Origin: a virus
Virus record (IMG/VR): IMGVR_UViG_3300044675_004707
Location: 1 to 40,709 of that record
Reading direction: 5' to 3' (one strand)
DNA: 40,709 nt
In this document: piece by piece, positions 7,005 to 16,173 of the stretch
How positions within the stretch are numbered: position 1 is the stretch's first letter
Layout of the letters: each line of letters starts with the position of its first letter
Made by a program: the position numbers and the translations under genes
The notes under the pieces: generated by a model
Told to the model about the DNA's origin: nothing
Databases searched by the model: none
Seen by the model: only the letters and a program-made list of their open reading frames with translations

Positions 7005-7784
7005 ATGGCCGACCAACCTCAGATCATGGACCTGCGGACATTCGGCCGCACGATGCTCGGCCGCCAGCCGGGATACAGGCCGACCAAGCAGGAACTCTCG
7101 GCCGACATCGCCCTCTACAAGCAATACCAGAGCGAGGCCGTGAAGCAGTCCCGCCCGGCCTTCACCCCCGGAGCCACGGAAGTCGCCCTACCCGACGGTC
7201 GCAAGGTCCAGATGATCGGCACCTCTCCCAACTCGGCCATGGTCGCCCCCGCCGAAGCCGCTCCGAAGTTCGAGCGGATCACCGCGGCCGATGGGACGGT
7301 CAAGCTGATCGACACGATGACCGGCAAAGCGATCACCGCATGGGATGAGCAGACCGGATCACCTGTGAAGGCCCCCGTCCGCTCCGGCGAGGATGCCGTG
7401 AAGGGTCAGCAAGTCGACATGCTGGCCAGCGACATCGCCAAGCTGCAATCGGGATCAGGCTTCTACTGGACCCAAGCAGGCCGTCAAGCGGACATCGCCG
7501 CGAAGCAGGCCCAGCTCAACGCCATGCTCAATCCCGCCTCGGTCCTGGCTGGCGCTCCATCTCCCAGCGCCCAGCCCCCAGCTCCTACGCCGCAGGCCAC
7601 TCCTGTCCCTACTCCGGACAGCGCTTTCCTCACCTCTCCCATGCCATCGCCAACACCCGAGGCCACCCCGGCACCCACCCCGCTCTCCATGTCATCCTCT
7701 GATTACCAGTCCAAGTATGGCCGCGCCATGAAGCCCGGCCGCTATCGCACCAAGAGCGGGGCCGAGGTCCTCATCACGGACTAA
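7005..7784 (+). CDS. Proline-rich virion-associated protein, unknown function
   Basis: This encodes 259 residues. The N-terminal 60 residues (MDLRTFGRTMLGRQPGYRPTKQELSADIALYKQY) are helical; the middle is mixed and includes FERITAADGTVKLIDTMTGKAIT. Residues about 185-235 form a Pro/Ala/Thr-rich linker (APSPSAQPPAPTPQATPVPT), and the short C-terminal motif SKYGRAMKPGRYRTKSGAEV follows. The architecture of a folded head, a flexible linker and a short tail suggests an internal or minor structural protein that tethers partners. It is 4 bp upstream of the giant gene and probably cotranscribed. No family recognised. Confidence 0.6.
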   Translation: MADQPQIMDLRTFGRTMLGRQPGYRPTKQELSADIALYKQYQSEAVKQSRPAFTPGATEVALPDGRKVQMIGTSPNSAMVAPAEAAPKFERITAADGTVKLIDTMTGKAITAWDEQTGSPVKAPVRSGEDAVKGQQVDMLASDIAKLQSGSGFYWTQAGRQADIAAKQAQLNAMLNPASVLAGAPSPSAQPPAPTPQATPVPTPDSAFLTSPMPSPTPEATPAPTPLSMSSSDYQSKYGRAMKPGRYRTKSGAEVLITD

Positions 7785-7788
7785 TCGC

Positions 7789-10700
7789 ATGGCCGCTCCC
7801 TCGCAGGACGAGCTGGCCGCGCTCGATTACATCGGACCCGTCGAGGCGTCCGGTCAGGCTCAGGCACCCGCCGCCCCCGATCCTCTCTCGGAGCTGGAGT
7901 ATCTCTCACCCCTTGACGCCAGGGAGAATCCTCCCCTTGTCGCCGTGGACCGCTCCGGCGCTCCGCTTGATCCTGCCAAGGCGGGCTTCGCACCCGAGGG
8001 AACCGACCCCCTCTCACCGGCCAATCGCTGGAATGAGAAGTCGGCACCCTACAAAGTCACCTCGGCCGGAATCGAGCTAGATCCCCTCCGCTACGGAGCC
8101 GGTGTCCAGTCTGCCTACGCCGCTGGCCTGATCGACCAGGCCACCTTCTCCAAGCTCTCTTCCAACGCCGCCAAGATCGAGGAGACCGCACGCCGCCGCC
8201 GCGATCTGGAGGCCACGGCCGGATCCTCCCCCGAGGGGAAGGCCCTCCTCTACGGAGCAGGCCGGGGTGGAGCCGTGACGATGGGATTCCTGGGTGGCGC
8301 CGCCATCCCCGCTGTAGCCGGGATGGCTGCCGGTCCCGTCGCCCTGATCACCGGTACCGCCGGAGGCATCGCGGGAGGCTATGCCGCAGGCAGGGGATAC
8401 GATGCTCTCTACAAGACACTGGCCGAGAATGACTCGGAGTTCTCCAGCTACCTCGCAGCCAGCGAGGCCCGACCCGGATACAATGCGGCCGGTGAGCTGG
8501 CCTCCATCGCCATCACCGCCCCCGCCGCCCCCTACAATCTGATCAAGGGGATCCAGCTTGTGCGCGAGACCAAGGGTGCGCTCGAAGCCGCCAAGTTCGC
8601 AGGCAAGGTCGTCGGACTCGGGGCCGGCACCGGTGCCGCCACCGACATCACCTGGAGGCTGGCCGATCAGGCGCTCGCCTCCGGGGATGAGACGCCAGAG
8701 GGCCCGACCTTCCAGTCCTCCTTCCAGTCCGCCGTCATGGGGGCGCTCCTCTCGGGGCTCACCGTCCAGAACAAGCGCTATGAGATGGGCGACATCCAGT
8801 CACTCGTCTCCAAGAAGCAGGCCGGTGAATCCCTCTCTCCCATGGATGAGGAGGCGGTCTCCACCGCGCTCCGCGTCACCGACGCCGTCCGGGGTGAGTA
8901 TGGTCCCGCCGCCCGAGGCACCATGCGGATGCAGGGCACTTCCTTCCTGGGCAAGCCCGAGGCGCTCAAGACTGAGGTGGCGCTCGGAGAGGGAGTTGAG
9001 GGTCGAGGGTCGAGAGTCGAGGGCCTACCGGGACAACCTCCATCCCCGGCACCCGCTGATCTGGGTGAGCTGATCCCGATCGAGGATGCACCGAGCGGGG
9101 CCTTCACCATGGATCGGAACAATGCCGTTCCGGCCAACACTCCCGATGGCGTGATCGCCATGGGTGGCCAAAGTGAGAGACCCGGCCTTCCTACCACCTC
9201 TGGGGAAGAGAGAAGAAGTACCCGAGCCCGACCACCTATATCAAGCGGTGGCAACCCTATCAGCCCTGAGCAAGCGGATTTTAACAAACAATTTTTATTG
9301 TCGGGAGTGGTGCATCCTTCGTTGACATCAAGTTATGCAACGGACTTTCCAAATTCAGCAGCGTATTACGCGGAGCAACCGCAAGCTATAGGAGCCCCTA
9401 ATCCTGGACGCACCGATTCAGGTGTTGTGCGGGTTTTTGCCAGGTTGGGATCAACCCCGGCAACACCAAACGAGTTTATATTACCAAATGGCGCCGAGCC
9501 TGTAATGGAATTTACGCCAACGGAAATCAGGCAAGGTAAGCATATACAATGGTTTGCTCAACAATCCGCCGCTAAGCCGCCAGCTCCCGCCGATGACTTG
9601 GCTGAGTTGACTCCGGCCAGCGACACTCCGGCACCCGTCATTCCTTCCGTTCCCGAGACCCCCTCGATCAGCTCGATCGTCTCGGAATATCCCGTAGTCG
9701 AGACGCCCCTCGATCAGATCACCCTCTCGGAGGATGTCCCCAACTTTAAGAAGAATGCCAGCGGATCCACCGGCGTCGTCCAAGGCAACGAGCTGGCCGG
9801 GAAATACAACCGGCTCGGCACGGGGAACATCGTTCTCTGGCAACGACTTAACGGAAATCTGGAGGTGATCTCCGGACGCCACCGGCTCGATCTGGCCCGA
9901 CGCACGGGTGAGAAATCCATCCCCTCGCAGGTCGTCCGGGAGGCCGATGGATTCCTAACACAGGACGCAATGACCCTAGACGCGGAGCTCAACATCCGCG
10001 ATGGTCAAGGTGAGGTCAACGACTATGCAACCTACTTCAGAAACAGCAACATCGACCAGCCAGCAGCAGAAGCGGGAGGCCTTCTGGCAAGAGCGAAAGG
10101 CCGTTCCGGCTGGGCGCTTGGCAAAAGTGCGAGCGATGATCTCTACGCGCTCTACCAGTCCGGAGGGATCAAAGAAGCCCAAGCAGTAACAATCGCCCAG
10201 GCAGCCCCGGGAGATGCCGAACTCCAGCGGGCTGGCATCAATGCTGCCACCAAGCGGAATCTCTCCGGGGATGCCCTCACTGGCTACCTGGGATACATCC
10301 GCGCCAGCAAGGATCTGGCCGCTCAGGGATCCCAAGGGGATCTCTTCGGGACCAGTGACGCCGCCCTACAGAAGGGTGAGGAGATCGCCAAGGCCGCCGC
10401 TGCTAAGGTGCGCGAGATCAATGAGCAGATCGCCGCCGTCCAGTCCGCGGCCAAGCGTCCCGCCGCCGCCGCAAAGCTGGGCGTCAATGTCAAAGACCCG
10501 GAAGCAATCCTCAACCGCGTCGCCGAACTCCAGCAGCTCGCCGCGAGGTACAAGTCATTCTACACCGATCCGGAGATCATGGCCGAACTCTCAGGCGTCT
10601 CGCCCGAGCAGGCCGCCGCCGAGATGGCACCTCCGGCACCGGCTACCCCCAACATCGCCACCAATGGGGAGGGGAATCTCTTTGCTCCTGCCGACATGCC

Positions 10701-13700
10701 CTTCAGCCTGACCGGTCAGGTAGCTTCTGAACCGACCCCCGCCGAGATCGCCGAGGCCGAGCGCCAGCGTCTTGCCCAAGAGGAAGCCGACCGCAATCAA
10801 GGGGATATGTTCTCGGGGGGATTCTCAGGCACCGCCGACTACGGCCCGCAGGGTGGATCTCGTGGAGCCACTGCCGCCGATCCCTCCATCCCCAAGGAGG
10901 CCACGGTCATGTCAAGAGGCCCCGGATGGGAGATGCCCGAGGTCCTCGGTGCCACCGACCGAGTGCTCCCCATCGAGGCACCCGAGCTAATCCGATGGTT
11001 CCGCGAAGCCACCGGCATGTCACCCGAGGTTCGCCGCCGGATGAAGTCGCTGGGTCTCTTCTACCCTGTCGGCAAGGGACGCATTGCCCTCCGCGCCTCT
11101 CTCTTCTCCAATCCCCAATCAGTCGCCATGACCCTCGCCCATGAGATCGGCCACTGGATCGACTATCTCCCCGACGAGTCTCTCAAGCGCGGGAATATCC
11201 TTGGCAGGCTGGCGACGCTTTCCAAATTCAAGAGCAACCTTCTTCCTGAGATAGGGGGATCGAACAAGGAGATCCGCGCCGAGCTGATCGCTCTCTCCGA
11301 CTGGTGGAAGCCGTTCGGTGCCGAGACGGCCAGCAAGAAATCGAGCTACTACAAGTATCGTGTGAGCGCCGTAGAGCTCTATGCCGATGCTATCTCGGTC
11401 CTCTTCAACTCTCCGGCTGATCTGGAAGCCCGATCCCCTAAATTCTGGAAAGCATTCTTCGACCTCGTGGATCGGAAGCCGGAGGTGGCCGAAGCCATCG
11501 CTGCCATCCAGACCTTTTTAGCCAAGGGCCCCGAGGCCGTCAACCGGACCCGGCTTGCCGAGTCGAAGGCTGGCTATGCCAAGGCCAGCGAGCTGGTCAA
11601 GCGGCGCTCCGCCGCCATGAAGGCATGGGCCAAGTCACCCATCCGTCTCTGGGAGCGGGCCAAGGATACCTATTACTTCTACGCCCAGCCAGCCATCGAG
11701 CTCATGCACCAGAAGCGCCGCTCCGGCCAGCCCCTCAAGCCGGAGGATCGGATGGACTGGCTCTTCGAGGAGATGCCGCTGGCCAACTCCAGCGTGCAGG
11801 CCGATCTCATGGAGATCACGGCCAAGGTCTCCCCCATCCTGCAATCCGTCGGCCTGACCGATGATGACCTGGGGATCTACCTAGAGAACTACCGCATCGC
11901 CAATGAGCGGATCGAGGTGGAGCGCCAAGTCGGCAAGGCCAGCGAGCAGGAGAGTGAGATCGAAGTCACCGGCCGGACGGTCATTGCCAATCCCGACGGC
12001 AAGGATCCCGTCATCGCCCAGGCTCTCCTCGACCAGCAGCGTGCCGACATATCACCGGAGCAATGGAGCGCCCTCCAGCAGGCAGCCGAGGCATTTCACG
12101 ATAAGATCTTCTCGGTCCTCTCGGAGGCTGTCGATGCGGGGATCATCTCCCGGGAGATCTACGAGACGCTCCTGGTCCCGAACAAGGATGCCTACGCCAC
12201 CTTCACCCCGCTGAAGTATGCCGACCGCTATGTCCCGGCCGGGATCGTGAAGCAGGTAGGGACGCTCGACCAGGTCGCCAATCCCTACACGCAATCCGTC
12301 CTGAAGATGGCGGCCATGCGCCGCGCCGCCCAATCCAATCAAGCCAAGGCTACCTTCTTTAACTGGATGAAGGAGAACTTCTCCGGGATGATCCGGGATG
12401 CCGAGATGCGCTGGGATGGCCGCCGCAATGTGCCGGTCCCGACCCGCGAGGTGGGGTGGAAGACGCTCACCTACCGCGTGGACGGGAAGCTCCGCGGGGT
12501 CCACCTACCGGAGCGCTATGCGGATGTCTTCGAGTCGATGAGTCCCTCCCACCAGGACGGGCTGATGCAGGCGCTCTCCTTTCTCTGGAGCTCGGCCGCC
12601 TACCCGCTCATCATCAAATACAATCCCTCCTTCCAGCTCGCCCTCTCCCCCATGCGCGATCTGCTCCGCACGATGCGGAATGCCCCGGACAAGACCCGTG
12701 GGAGGATCCTCGGCCAGCAGGCCTATCAGCTTGCCCTTGCCATGCTCCAACCGCAGGGGCGCGAGGCTCTCTCTACGACCGCCGGGGGCGTCGTCGGCAC
12801 CGCTGTCGGATCGACCATCGGATTCGTCGGGGGTCCCGCCGCGGCCGTGGCCGCCGGTCAAGTGGGGAGCTATGTCGGAAGCGCCATCGGCATGGCCATC
12901 GGGAAGATGCTGGCCGCGATCCCGGTCAACATCGGATCATCCCCCCTGGTCAACCGGATCTCCGGCCAGGCCGATGATCTCCTGATCGAGATGCTCCAGA
13001 ACGGGGCGATGGTGGGGCCGCACGAGTCCTTCTACGCGACGGCCGATTCCCACGGTGCCCTCGGTGACATCCTCCGCCAATACAATATGCTCCCGGCCGA
13101 GGATCAACCGGCATGGTCCCGCAAGTGGTTCGTCAAGCCGGTCCTCTCCTACCTGCGCTCGATCCAGTTTGCCGGTCAGATCATGGAGGCTCTCCCCAAG
13201 GTCTCGGCCTACAAGGTGCTCGCCAAGGATCTCGGCTGGCCAACCCGTGAGGCGGCCGCCTATGTCCGCAACTACATGGGCGTCCCTAACTACATGAAGA
13301 AGGGGAACGGGATCTCGACGCCGGGGATTCTCTTCCCCTTCATCAATATCACGATGCGCTCCTGGGAGTCCTCGATGAAGCTCCTCGCCGGACGGGAGAA
13401 GGGGCGCAAGTCGCAGGCCGACTATCTCCTGAGCTATCTGTTCTTCGGGGGATTCCTGACGACGGTGATGACGGTCCTCGCCAGGGAGGGATTCTTCGGG
13501 GATGACATGGCCGGGATCTTCCGGAAGATCCCCGACCGCGATGTCTATGCCTACCACTCGATCCCTGTCGGCACCACGACCACGGGTGACTATGGCTCGA
13601 AGACGGCCTATTTCCGCTGGCCTGTCGATGAGGTGGACCGCGCCATCAATGGGATGGTCTATTACGGCCTGACCTCGACGCTCCGCCAGCTCAAGGGGGA

Positions 13701-14343
13701 GAAGACGGGAATCGGCCTCGGCCAGATCATGGCCGTTCCTCAAGGGGAACTGCCCTCGCTCAACCCCTTCCTCTCACTGCCGGCCAAGTGGGCCACCTAT
13801 GCCGCCGGGATGAATCCGATCGACGAGCACCGCGGTCGCTCGATCCTGACCGATGACGAGCTGAAGGCGGGAGGCTGGCCCGCTGCCAAGAAGATGGTCA
13901 TCCATTCGCTCGACAAGATGGGTGTCTCTAACTTCCTGCGCTACGATGAGAAGAGCAACACGGTCTCGGAGTTCGCCGTCTCCTCGACCGCCCCGATCAA
14001 CCGATTCCTGAAGATCACCGACGCCGGGGAGTCTGAGCGTGACCGGGACGAGGTGGCCGGTGAGGAGAAGGCAATCGCCCAGGTCCGCGTCGATCTCTCT
14101 GAGGATGTCCGCACCGCGACCCGCGAATACTCATGGCTCCAGAAGCTGGCCGAGAAGCGGACGCCTCAGCAGACGCTCCGCTTCGCTGTCCTGAAACAGT
14201 GGAACAGTCAAATCTACCGCCCACAGATCGAGGCGATGCGCTCCGCTGTCGAGAAGGGGGATGTCGCCGCCGGTGCCCGATCCGTCCGCACAATCAACGG
14301 GATCACCGACGGGATGAAATCAGCCTGGGCAAAGAGCCGATAG
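7789..14343 (+). CDS. Giant polyvalent virion protein with ddrB-ParB-like and zincin domains
   Basis: This encodes 2184 residues. Seen: two Gly/Ala-rich hydrophobic stretches (about residues 155-210 and 268-295); a repeat-derived linker (400-415); an AT-richer inserted segment (484-598); and a ParB-like core (about 634-840) with LDQITLSEDVPNFKK and SGRHRLDLARRTG, which matches the ddrB-ParB type. A HEIGH zinc motif follows at 1118-1122 with Glu1196 in SAVELYADA as likely third ligand. A long helical region contains a glycine-zipper membrane stretch (about 1663-1714), and a C-terminal part (YNPSFQLALSPMRDLLR, then FPFINITMRSWESSMK) resembles large polyvalent-protein-associated domains. Polyvalent proteins of this kind are thought to enter the cell with phage DNA and protect or process it. 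The position fits a T7 gp16-like ejected protein with a channel-forming segment. No lysozyme or RNA polymerase motif seen. Confidence 0.8.
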   Translation: MAAPSQDELAALDYIGPVEASGQAQAPAAPDPLSELEYLSPLDARENPPLVAVDRSGAPLDPAKAGFAPEGTDPLSPANRWNEKSAPYKVTSAGIELDPLRYGAGVQSAYAAGLIDQATFSKLSSNAAKIEETARRRRDLEATAGSSPEGKALLYGAGRGGAVTMGFLGGAAIPAVAGMAAGPVALITGTAGGIAGGYAAGRGYDALYKTLAENDSEFSSYLAASEARPGYNAAGELASIAITAPAAPYNLIKGIQLVRETKGALEAAKFAGKVVGLGAGTGAATDITWRLADQALASGDETPEGPTFQSSFQSAVMGALLSGLTVQNKRYEMGDIQSLVSKKQAGESLSPMDEEAVSTALRVTDAVRGEYGPAARGTMRMQGTSFLGKPEALKTEVALGEGVEGRGSRVEGLPGQPPSPAPADLGELIPIEDAPSGAFTMDRNNAVPANTPDGVIAMGGQSERPGLPTTSGEERRSTRARPPISSGGNPISPEQADFNKQFLLSGVVHPSLTSSYATDFPNSAAYYAEQPQAIGAPNPGRTDSGVVRVFARLGSTPATPNEFILPNGAEPVMEFTPTEIRQGKHIQWFAQQSAAKPPAPADDLAELTPASDTPAPVIPSVPETPSISSIVSEYPVVETPLDQITLSEDVPNFKKNASGSTGVVQGNELAGKYNRLGTGNIVLWQRLNGNLEVISGRHRLDLARRTGEKSIPSQVVREADGFLTQDAMTLDAELNIRDGQGEVNDYATYFRNSNIDQPAAEAGGLLARAKGRSGWALGKSASDDLYALYQSGGIKEAQAVTIAQAAPGDAELQRAGINAATKRNLSGDALTGYLGYIRASKDLAAQGSQGDLFGTSDAALQKGEEIAKAAAAKVREINEQIAAVQSAAKRPAAAAKLGVNVKDPEAILNRVAELQQLAARYKSFYTDPEIMAELSGVSPEQAAAEMAPPAPATPNIATNGEGNLFAPADMPFSLTGQVASEPTPAEIAEAERQRLAQEEADRNQGDMFSGGFSGTADYGPQGGSRGATAADPSIPKEATVMSRGPGWEMPEVLGATDRVLPIEAPELIRWFREATGMSPEVRRRMKSLGLFYPVGKGRIALRASLFSNPQSVAMTLAHEIGHWIDYLPDESLKRGNILGRLATLSKFKSNLLPEIGGSNKEIRAELIALSDWWKPFGAETASKKSSYYKYRVSAVELYADAISVLFNSPADLEARSPKFWKAFFDLVDRKPEVAEAIAAIQTFLAKGPEAVNRTRLAESKAGYAKASELVKRRSAAMKAWAKSPIRLWERAKDTYYFYAQPAIELMHQKRRSGQPLKPEDRMDWLFEEMPLANSSVQADLMEITAKVSPILQSVGLTDDDLGIYLENYRIANERIEVERQVGKASEQESEIEVTGRTVIANPDGKDPVIAQALLDQQRADISPEQWSALQQAAEAFHDKIFSVLSEAVDAGIISREIYETLLVPNKDAYATFTPLKYADRYVPAGIVKQVGTLDQVANPYTQSVLKMAAMRRAAQSNQAKATFFNWMKENFSGMIRDAEMRWDGRRNVPVPTREVGWKTLTYRVDGKLRGVHLPERYADVFESMSPSHQDGLMQALSFLWSSAAYPLIIKYNPSFQLALSPMRDLLRTMRNAPDKTRGRILGQQAYQLALAMLQPQGREALSTTAGGVVGTAVGSTIGFVGGPAAAVAAGQVGSYVGSAIGMAIGKMLAAIPVNIGSSPLVNRISGQADDLLIEMLQNGAMVGPHESFYATADSHGALGDILRQYNMLPAEDQPAWSRKWFVKPVLSYLRSIQFAGQIMEALPKVSAYKVLAKDLGWPTREAAAYVRNYMGVPNYMKKGNGISTPGILFPFINITMRSWESSMKLLAGREKGRKSQADYLLSYLFFGGFLTTVMTVLAREGFFGDDMAGIFRKIPDRDVYAYHSIPVGTTTTGDYGSKTAYFRWPVDEVDRAINGMVYYGLTSTLRQLKGEKTGIGLGQIMAVPQGELPSLNPFLSLPAKWATYAAGMNPIDEHRGRSILTDDELKAGGWPAAKKMVIHSLDKMGVSNFLRYDEKSNTVSEFAVSSTAPINRFLKITDAGESERDRDEVAGEEKAIAQVRVDLSEDVRTATREYSWLQKLAEKRTPQQTLRFAVLKQWNSQIYRPQIEAMRSAVEKGDVAAGARSVRTINGITDGMKSAWAKSR
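8993..9027. repeat. GAGGGTCGAG repeat translated in frame
   Basis: GAGTTGAGGGTCGAGGGTCG and GAGAGTCGAGGG are consecutive imperfect units read as a Gly/Val/Glu/Arg-rich linker in the polyvalent protein. It resembles a dispersed intergenic microrepeat captured by the gene. Confidence 0.6.
9240..9585 (+). other. AT-richer domain insert within the polyvalent protein (possible ART-like fold)
   Basis: About 345 bp, clearly lower in GC and with different codon use (ttt, tta, aaa, caa, gtt) from both flanks, codes for about residues 484-598. Visible motifs: PEQADFNKQFLLSG, SSYATDFPNSAAYYAE, GVVRVFARLG, NEFILPNGAEPVMEF. The order (a serine-tyrosine-threonine turn followed by an AAxYA helix, then a VVRVxxRL strand and an N-x-F-I-L-P strand) recalls phage-encoded ADP-ribosyltransferase-like domains, but key residues cannot be confirmed by eye. 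It is flanked by Pro-rich linkers. Confidence 0.55.
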
Positions 14344-14377
14344 CCTAGGGCTGGAGCTAGGGGTATCTACCAATCTT

Positions 14378-14402
14378 CTACTAAAACGTTTACAATTAGT
14401 AG
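14378..14402. terminator. Weak hairpin between convergent genes, possible bidirectional terminator
   Basis: The arms CTACTAA (14378-14384) and TTAGTAG (14396-14402) are perfect complements around an 11-base loop containing AAACGTTT. The hairpin sits in the 59-bp gap between the polyvalent gene and the leftward exported protein gene. The stem is AT-rich and no clear U-tract follows on either side, so termination is plausible from position rather than strength. Confidence 0.35.
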
Positions 14403-14702
14403 TTACCGCTGGCGGTTCCGCTGGCCAGCGGGAGGGTTCGCAGTCGGGACGATGAAGGTCACGTCGCCTATCTTCTGGATGTAGGTGGGGCCTCGATCCT
14501 TGTAGATGACGCCGGATCCCTTCCCGTCTCCGACGACAAAGGCATTCCGCCCATTGTCATTGATCTGCTGGACGCCGCCGGTGCTCTGTCCGCCGACGAT
14601 GGTGGCGATCCCGACATCTTCCAAATCGCAGTCCTGGGCTGCACAATTCATTGCAGAAACTGCAAGGATGAGGGTGGCTAGGATGGTGGTGGTTGTCTTC
14701 AT
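14403..14702 (-). CDS. Small exported protein of the lysogeny block
   Basis: This encodes 99 residues. A signal peptide is clear: MKTTTTILATLILAVSAMNCAAQ, with probable signal-peptidase-I cleavage after CAA or AAQ; a lipobox is not well formed. The mature part is small and beta-rich (IATIVGGQSTGGVQQIND, VVGDGKGSGVIYKDRG, VTFIVPTA) with an Arg/Gln-rich tail. The start overlaps the integrase stop in an ATGA arrangement, so it is coupled to integrase. Position at the end of the leftward unit and export make it a candidate lysogenic-conversion gene. No family recognised. Confidence 0.65.
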   Translation of the reverse strand: MKTTTTILATLILAVSAMNCAAQDCDLEDVGIATIVGGQSTGGVQQINDNGRNAFVVGDGKGSGVIYKDRGPTYIQKIGDVTFIVPTANPPAGQRNRQR

Positions 14703-15955
14703 GGGGTGGGTGTGGTTGGTGGTGGTGTGGTGGCTGGTAGTCCGTAGATATTCAGGAGATCGCTCGGCTTGGCGCTCCGTACTCCCTTCAACTCCTTGGC
14801 ATAGTATTTCGTGACGGTGACAACGGAGGCGTGCCGGAGGGTATCCCTGGCGGCGTCGGATCCGTGGACCGTGTAGATGAGTGAACCAGCCCAGCGCCTC
14901 AGCTCATAGGCTATCTTCCTACGACCTTTAATTAGATCGCGCATGGCGTCGTTAATCCCTCGTTCGCAGATCTTGAATCGCTCGGTCTTGTTCTTGGCCG
15001 GGACGATATGGGTGCAGGTGTCGCAGGGGAGTGGATCTCCGTTCTTGTCCATGCTGATCTCGTGGGTGCAGGTGGTCGGCCTGAATGTCCGGAGATGCTG
15101 CCAGAGGTCATCGCTGATCTCGACGGGTGCCGGGATGGCCTCGGCGTACTGGCCGACGACGCGGAGGTAGCGCTTGCTCACCGGCTTGCCCTCTTCGTAC
15201 TCGACTCCCTCGCTGATGTCGCTCCACTTGGCCCGCGCCACTTCGTTGTTGCGTAGCGCCAGCCTGGACATGAAGACGTAGACGATCCAAAGAGGGGAAC
15301 GCGCTTTCAGCAGCTCATTGCCTTTGCTCTCCCAAGCGATCACTTCTTCTCTTGTGGGGGGAATGAATCCCGCTTCACGATCGCCCTTGAAGTCTCGCTT
15401 GGCCCGGAAGCCGTCGAGGTTCGGGAGGATGAGGCCCTTGTAAAGTGACATGACCTTCGGGCTCACGATGCACCGCGCCTGGGTAATGGAGGCATGAATG
15501 CTGTGGTCGGGTCGGCCTTTGGCTCGTTCCTTGGCAATATAGCTATCGAGGGTCTCCTCGCTGAGGATCGAGGAGGAGAGCACTCGAGGGTCATCCTTGC
15601 CGGTGACGACTCGCAGGAGGGTCTCCATGGCGGAGATGTAGTTATTCCTGGTGGCTGGTGCGATGTCCCGCCCGGCTGCCATGTAGCGGTCCAGGATCTC
15701 GCCAACGGTGGCGAGGCCGGTAGTCGAGGCCGTCACGGGTTTCTTGGGCGCTTTCTTCCAGTCGTTCTTCTCCAGCCGGTCGAGCTCCACCTTGGCCTGC
15801 TTGACGGCATGATCTTTCAGGGTGGTCCCGAGGGTCTTCCAGATTGCCCGGCCATCCCGACGGAGACGGAGATAGAGATTGTCCCCACGCCTCCAAAGCG
15901 TGTAGCTTTTGCCCCGGTGAATAACGACGATCTCGGATCTCTCTGCGGTGCTCAT
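14699..15955 (-). CDS. int: Tyrosine-family site-specific integrase
   Basis: This encodes 418 residues. An N-terminal arm-binding or core-binding helical part (about 30-200, including GEILDRYMAAGRDIAPATRNNYISAM) is followed by a catalytic domain: Arg235 in RLALRNNEVARAKW, Y350-E-L-R353 in the place of the usual HxxR, Arg374-His375 in LRHASVVT, and nucleophile Tyr384 (or 385) in TKYYAK, nine residues after His375. Tyr in place of His in the HxxR box is tolerated in many integrases. A small Cys cluster (about 290-305, THEIS.CDTCTH) looks like an extra zinc loop inside the catalytic domain. AAGGA precedes the start. The attP site lies directly upstream. Confidence 0.93.
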   Translation of the reverse strand: MSTAERSEIVVIHRGKSYTLWRRGDNLYLRLRRDGRAIWKTLGTTLKDHAVKQAKVELDRLEKNDWKKAPKKPVTASTTGLATVGEILDRYMAAGRDIAPATRNNYISAMETLLRVVTGKDDPRVLSSSILSEETLDSYIAKERAKGRPDHSIHASITQARCIVSPKVMSLYKGLILPNLDGFRAKRDFKGDREAGFIPPTREEVIAWESKGNELLKARSPLWIVYVFMSRLALRNNEVARAKWSDISEGVEYEEGKPVSKRYLRVVGQYAEAIPAPVEISDDLWQHLRTFRPTTCTHEISMDKNGDPLPCDTCTHIVPAKNKTERFKICERGINDAMRDLIKGRRKIAYELRRWAGSLIYTVHGSDAARDTLRHASVVTVTKYYAKELKGVRSAKPSDLLNIYGLPATTPPPTTPTP

Positions 15956-15968
15956 GGTAATGGTTCCT

Positions 15969-16004
15969 TGCTACGCCCCAACCTGCTACACGTTCTGCTA
16001 CACG
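15969..16004. repeat. Left integrase arm-type sites
   Basis: TGCTACGCC (15969-15977), TGCTACACG (15984-15992) and TGCTACACG (15996-16004) are direct repeats overlapping or adjoining the integrase promoter region, so integrase may regulate its own expression by binding here. Confidence 0.65.
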
Positions 16005-16106
16005 TCAAGCAGGTTAAGAATGGTGGTCTCTGGTGGGTTCAAGTGGGAACGATTTGTAGCATCGTACAGAGAGAAATGAGGGAATTGTCAACCTTCACAG
16101 AGTAAC

Positions 16107-16145
16107 GCCGCTTTAGCTCAGTCGGTAGAGCATCTCATTCGTAAT
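16107..16145 (+). other. 5' half of tRNA-Thr(CGU), attachment core
   Basis: Starting GCCGCTTTAGCTCAGTCGG, this contains the acceptor 5' strand (GCCGCTT), the D-arm (GCTC, AGTCGGTA, GAGC), the anticodon 5' strand (TCTCA) and the loop TTCGTAA with anticodon CGU. After T16145 the sequence no longer pairs with the anticodon stem (TCATC instead of TGAGA) and there is no T-arm. It is therefore a half tRNA, not a gene. Strand exchange would fall in the anticodon loop or stem of the host tRNA-Thr, and the phage copy would replace the tRNA's 5' half. Confidence 0.85.
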
Positions 16146-16173
16146 CATCTTTCTCTCTCTTTCAGTGGTCTCG

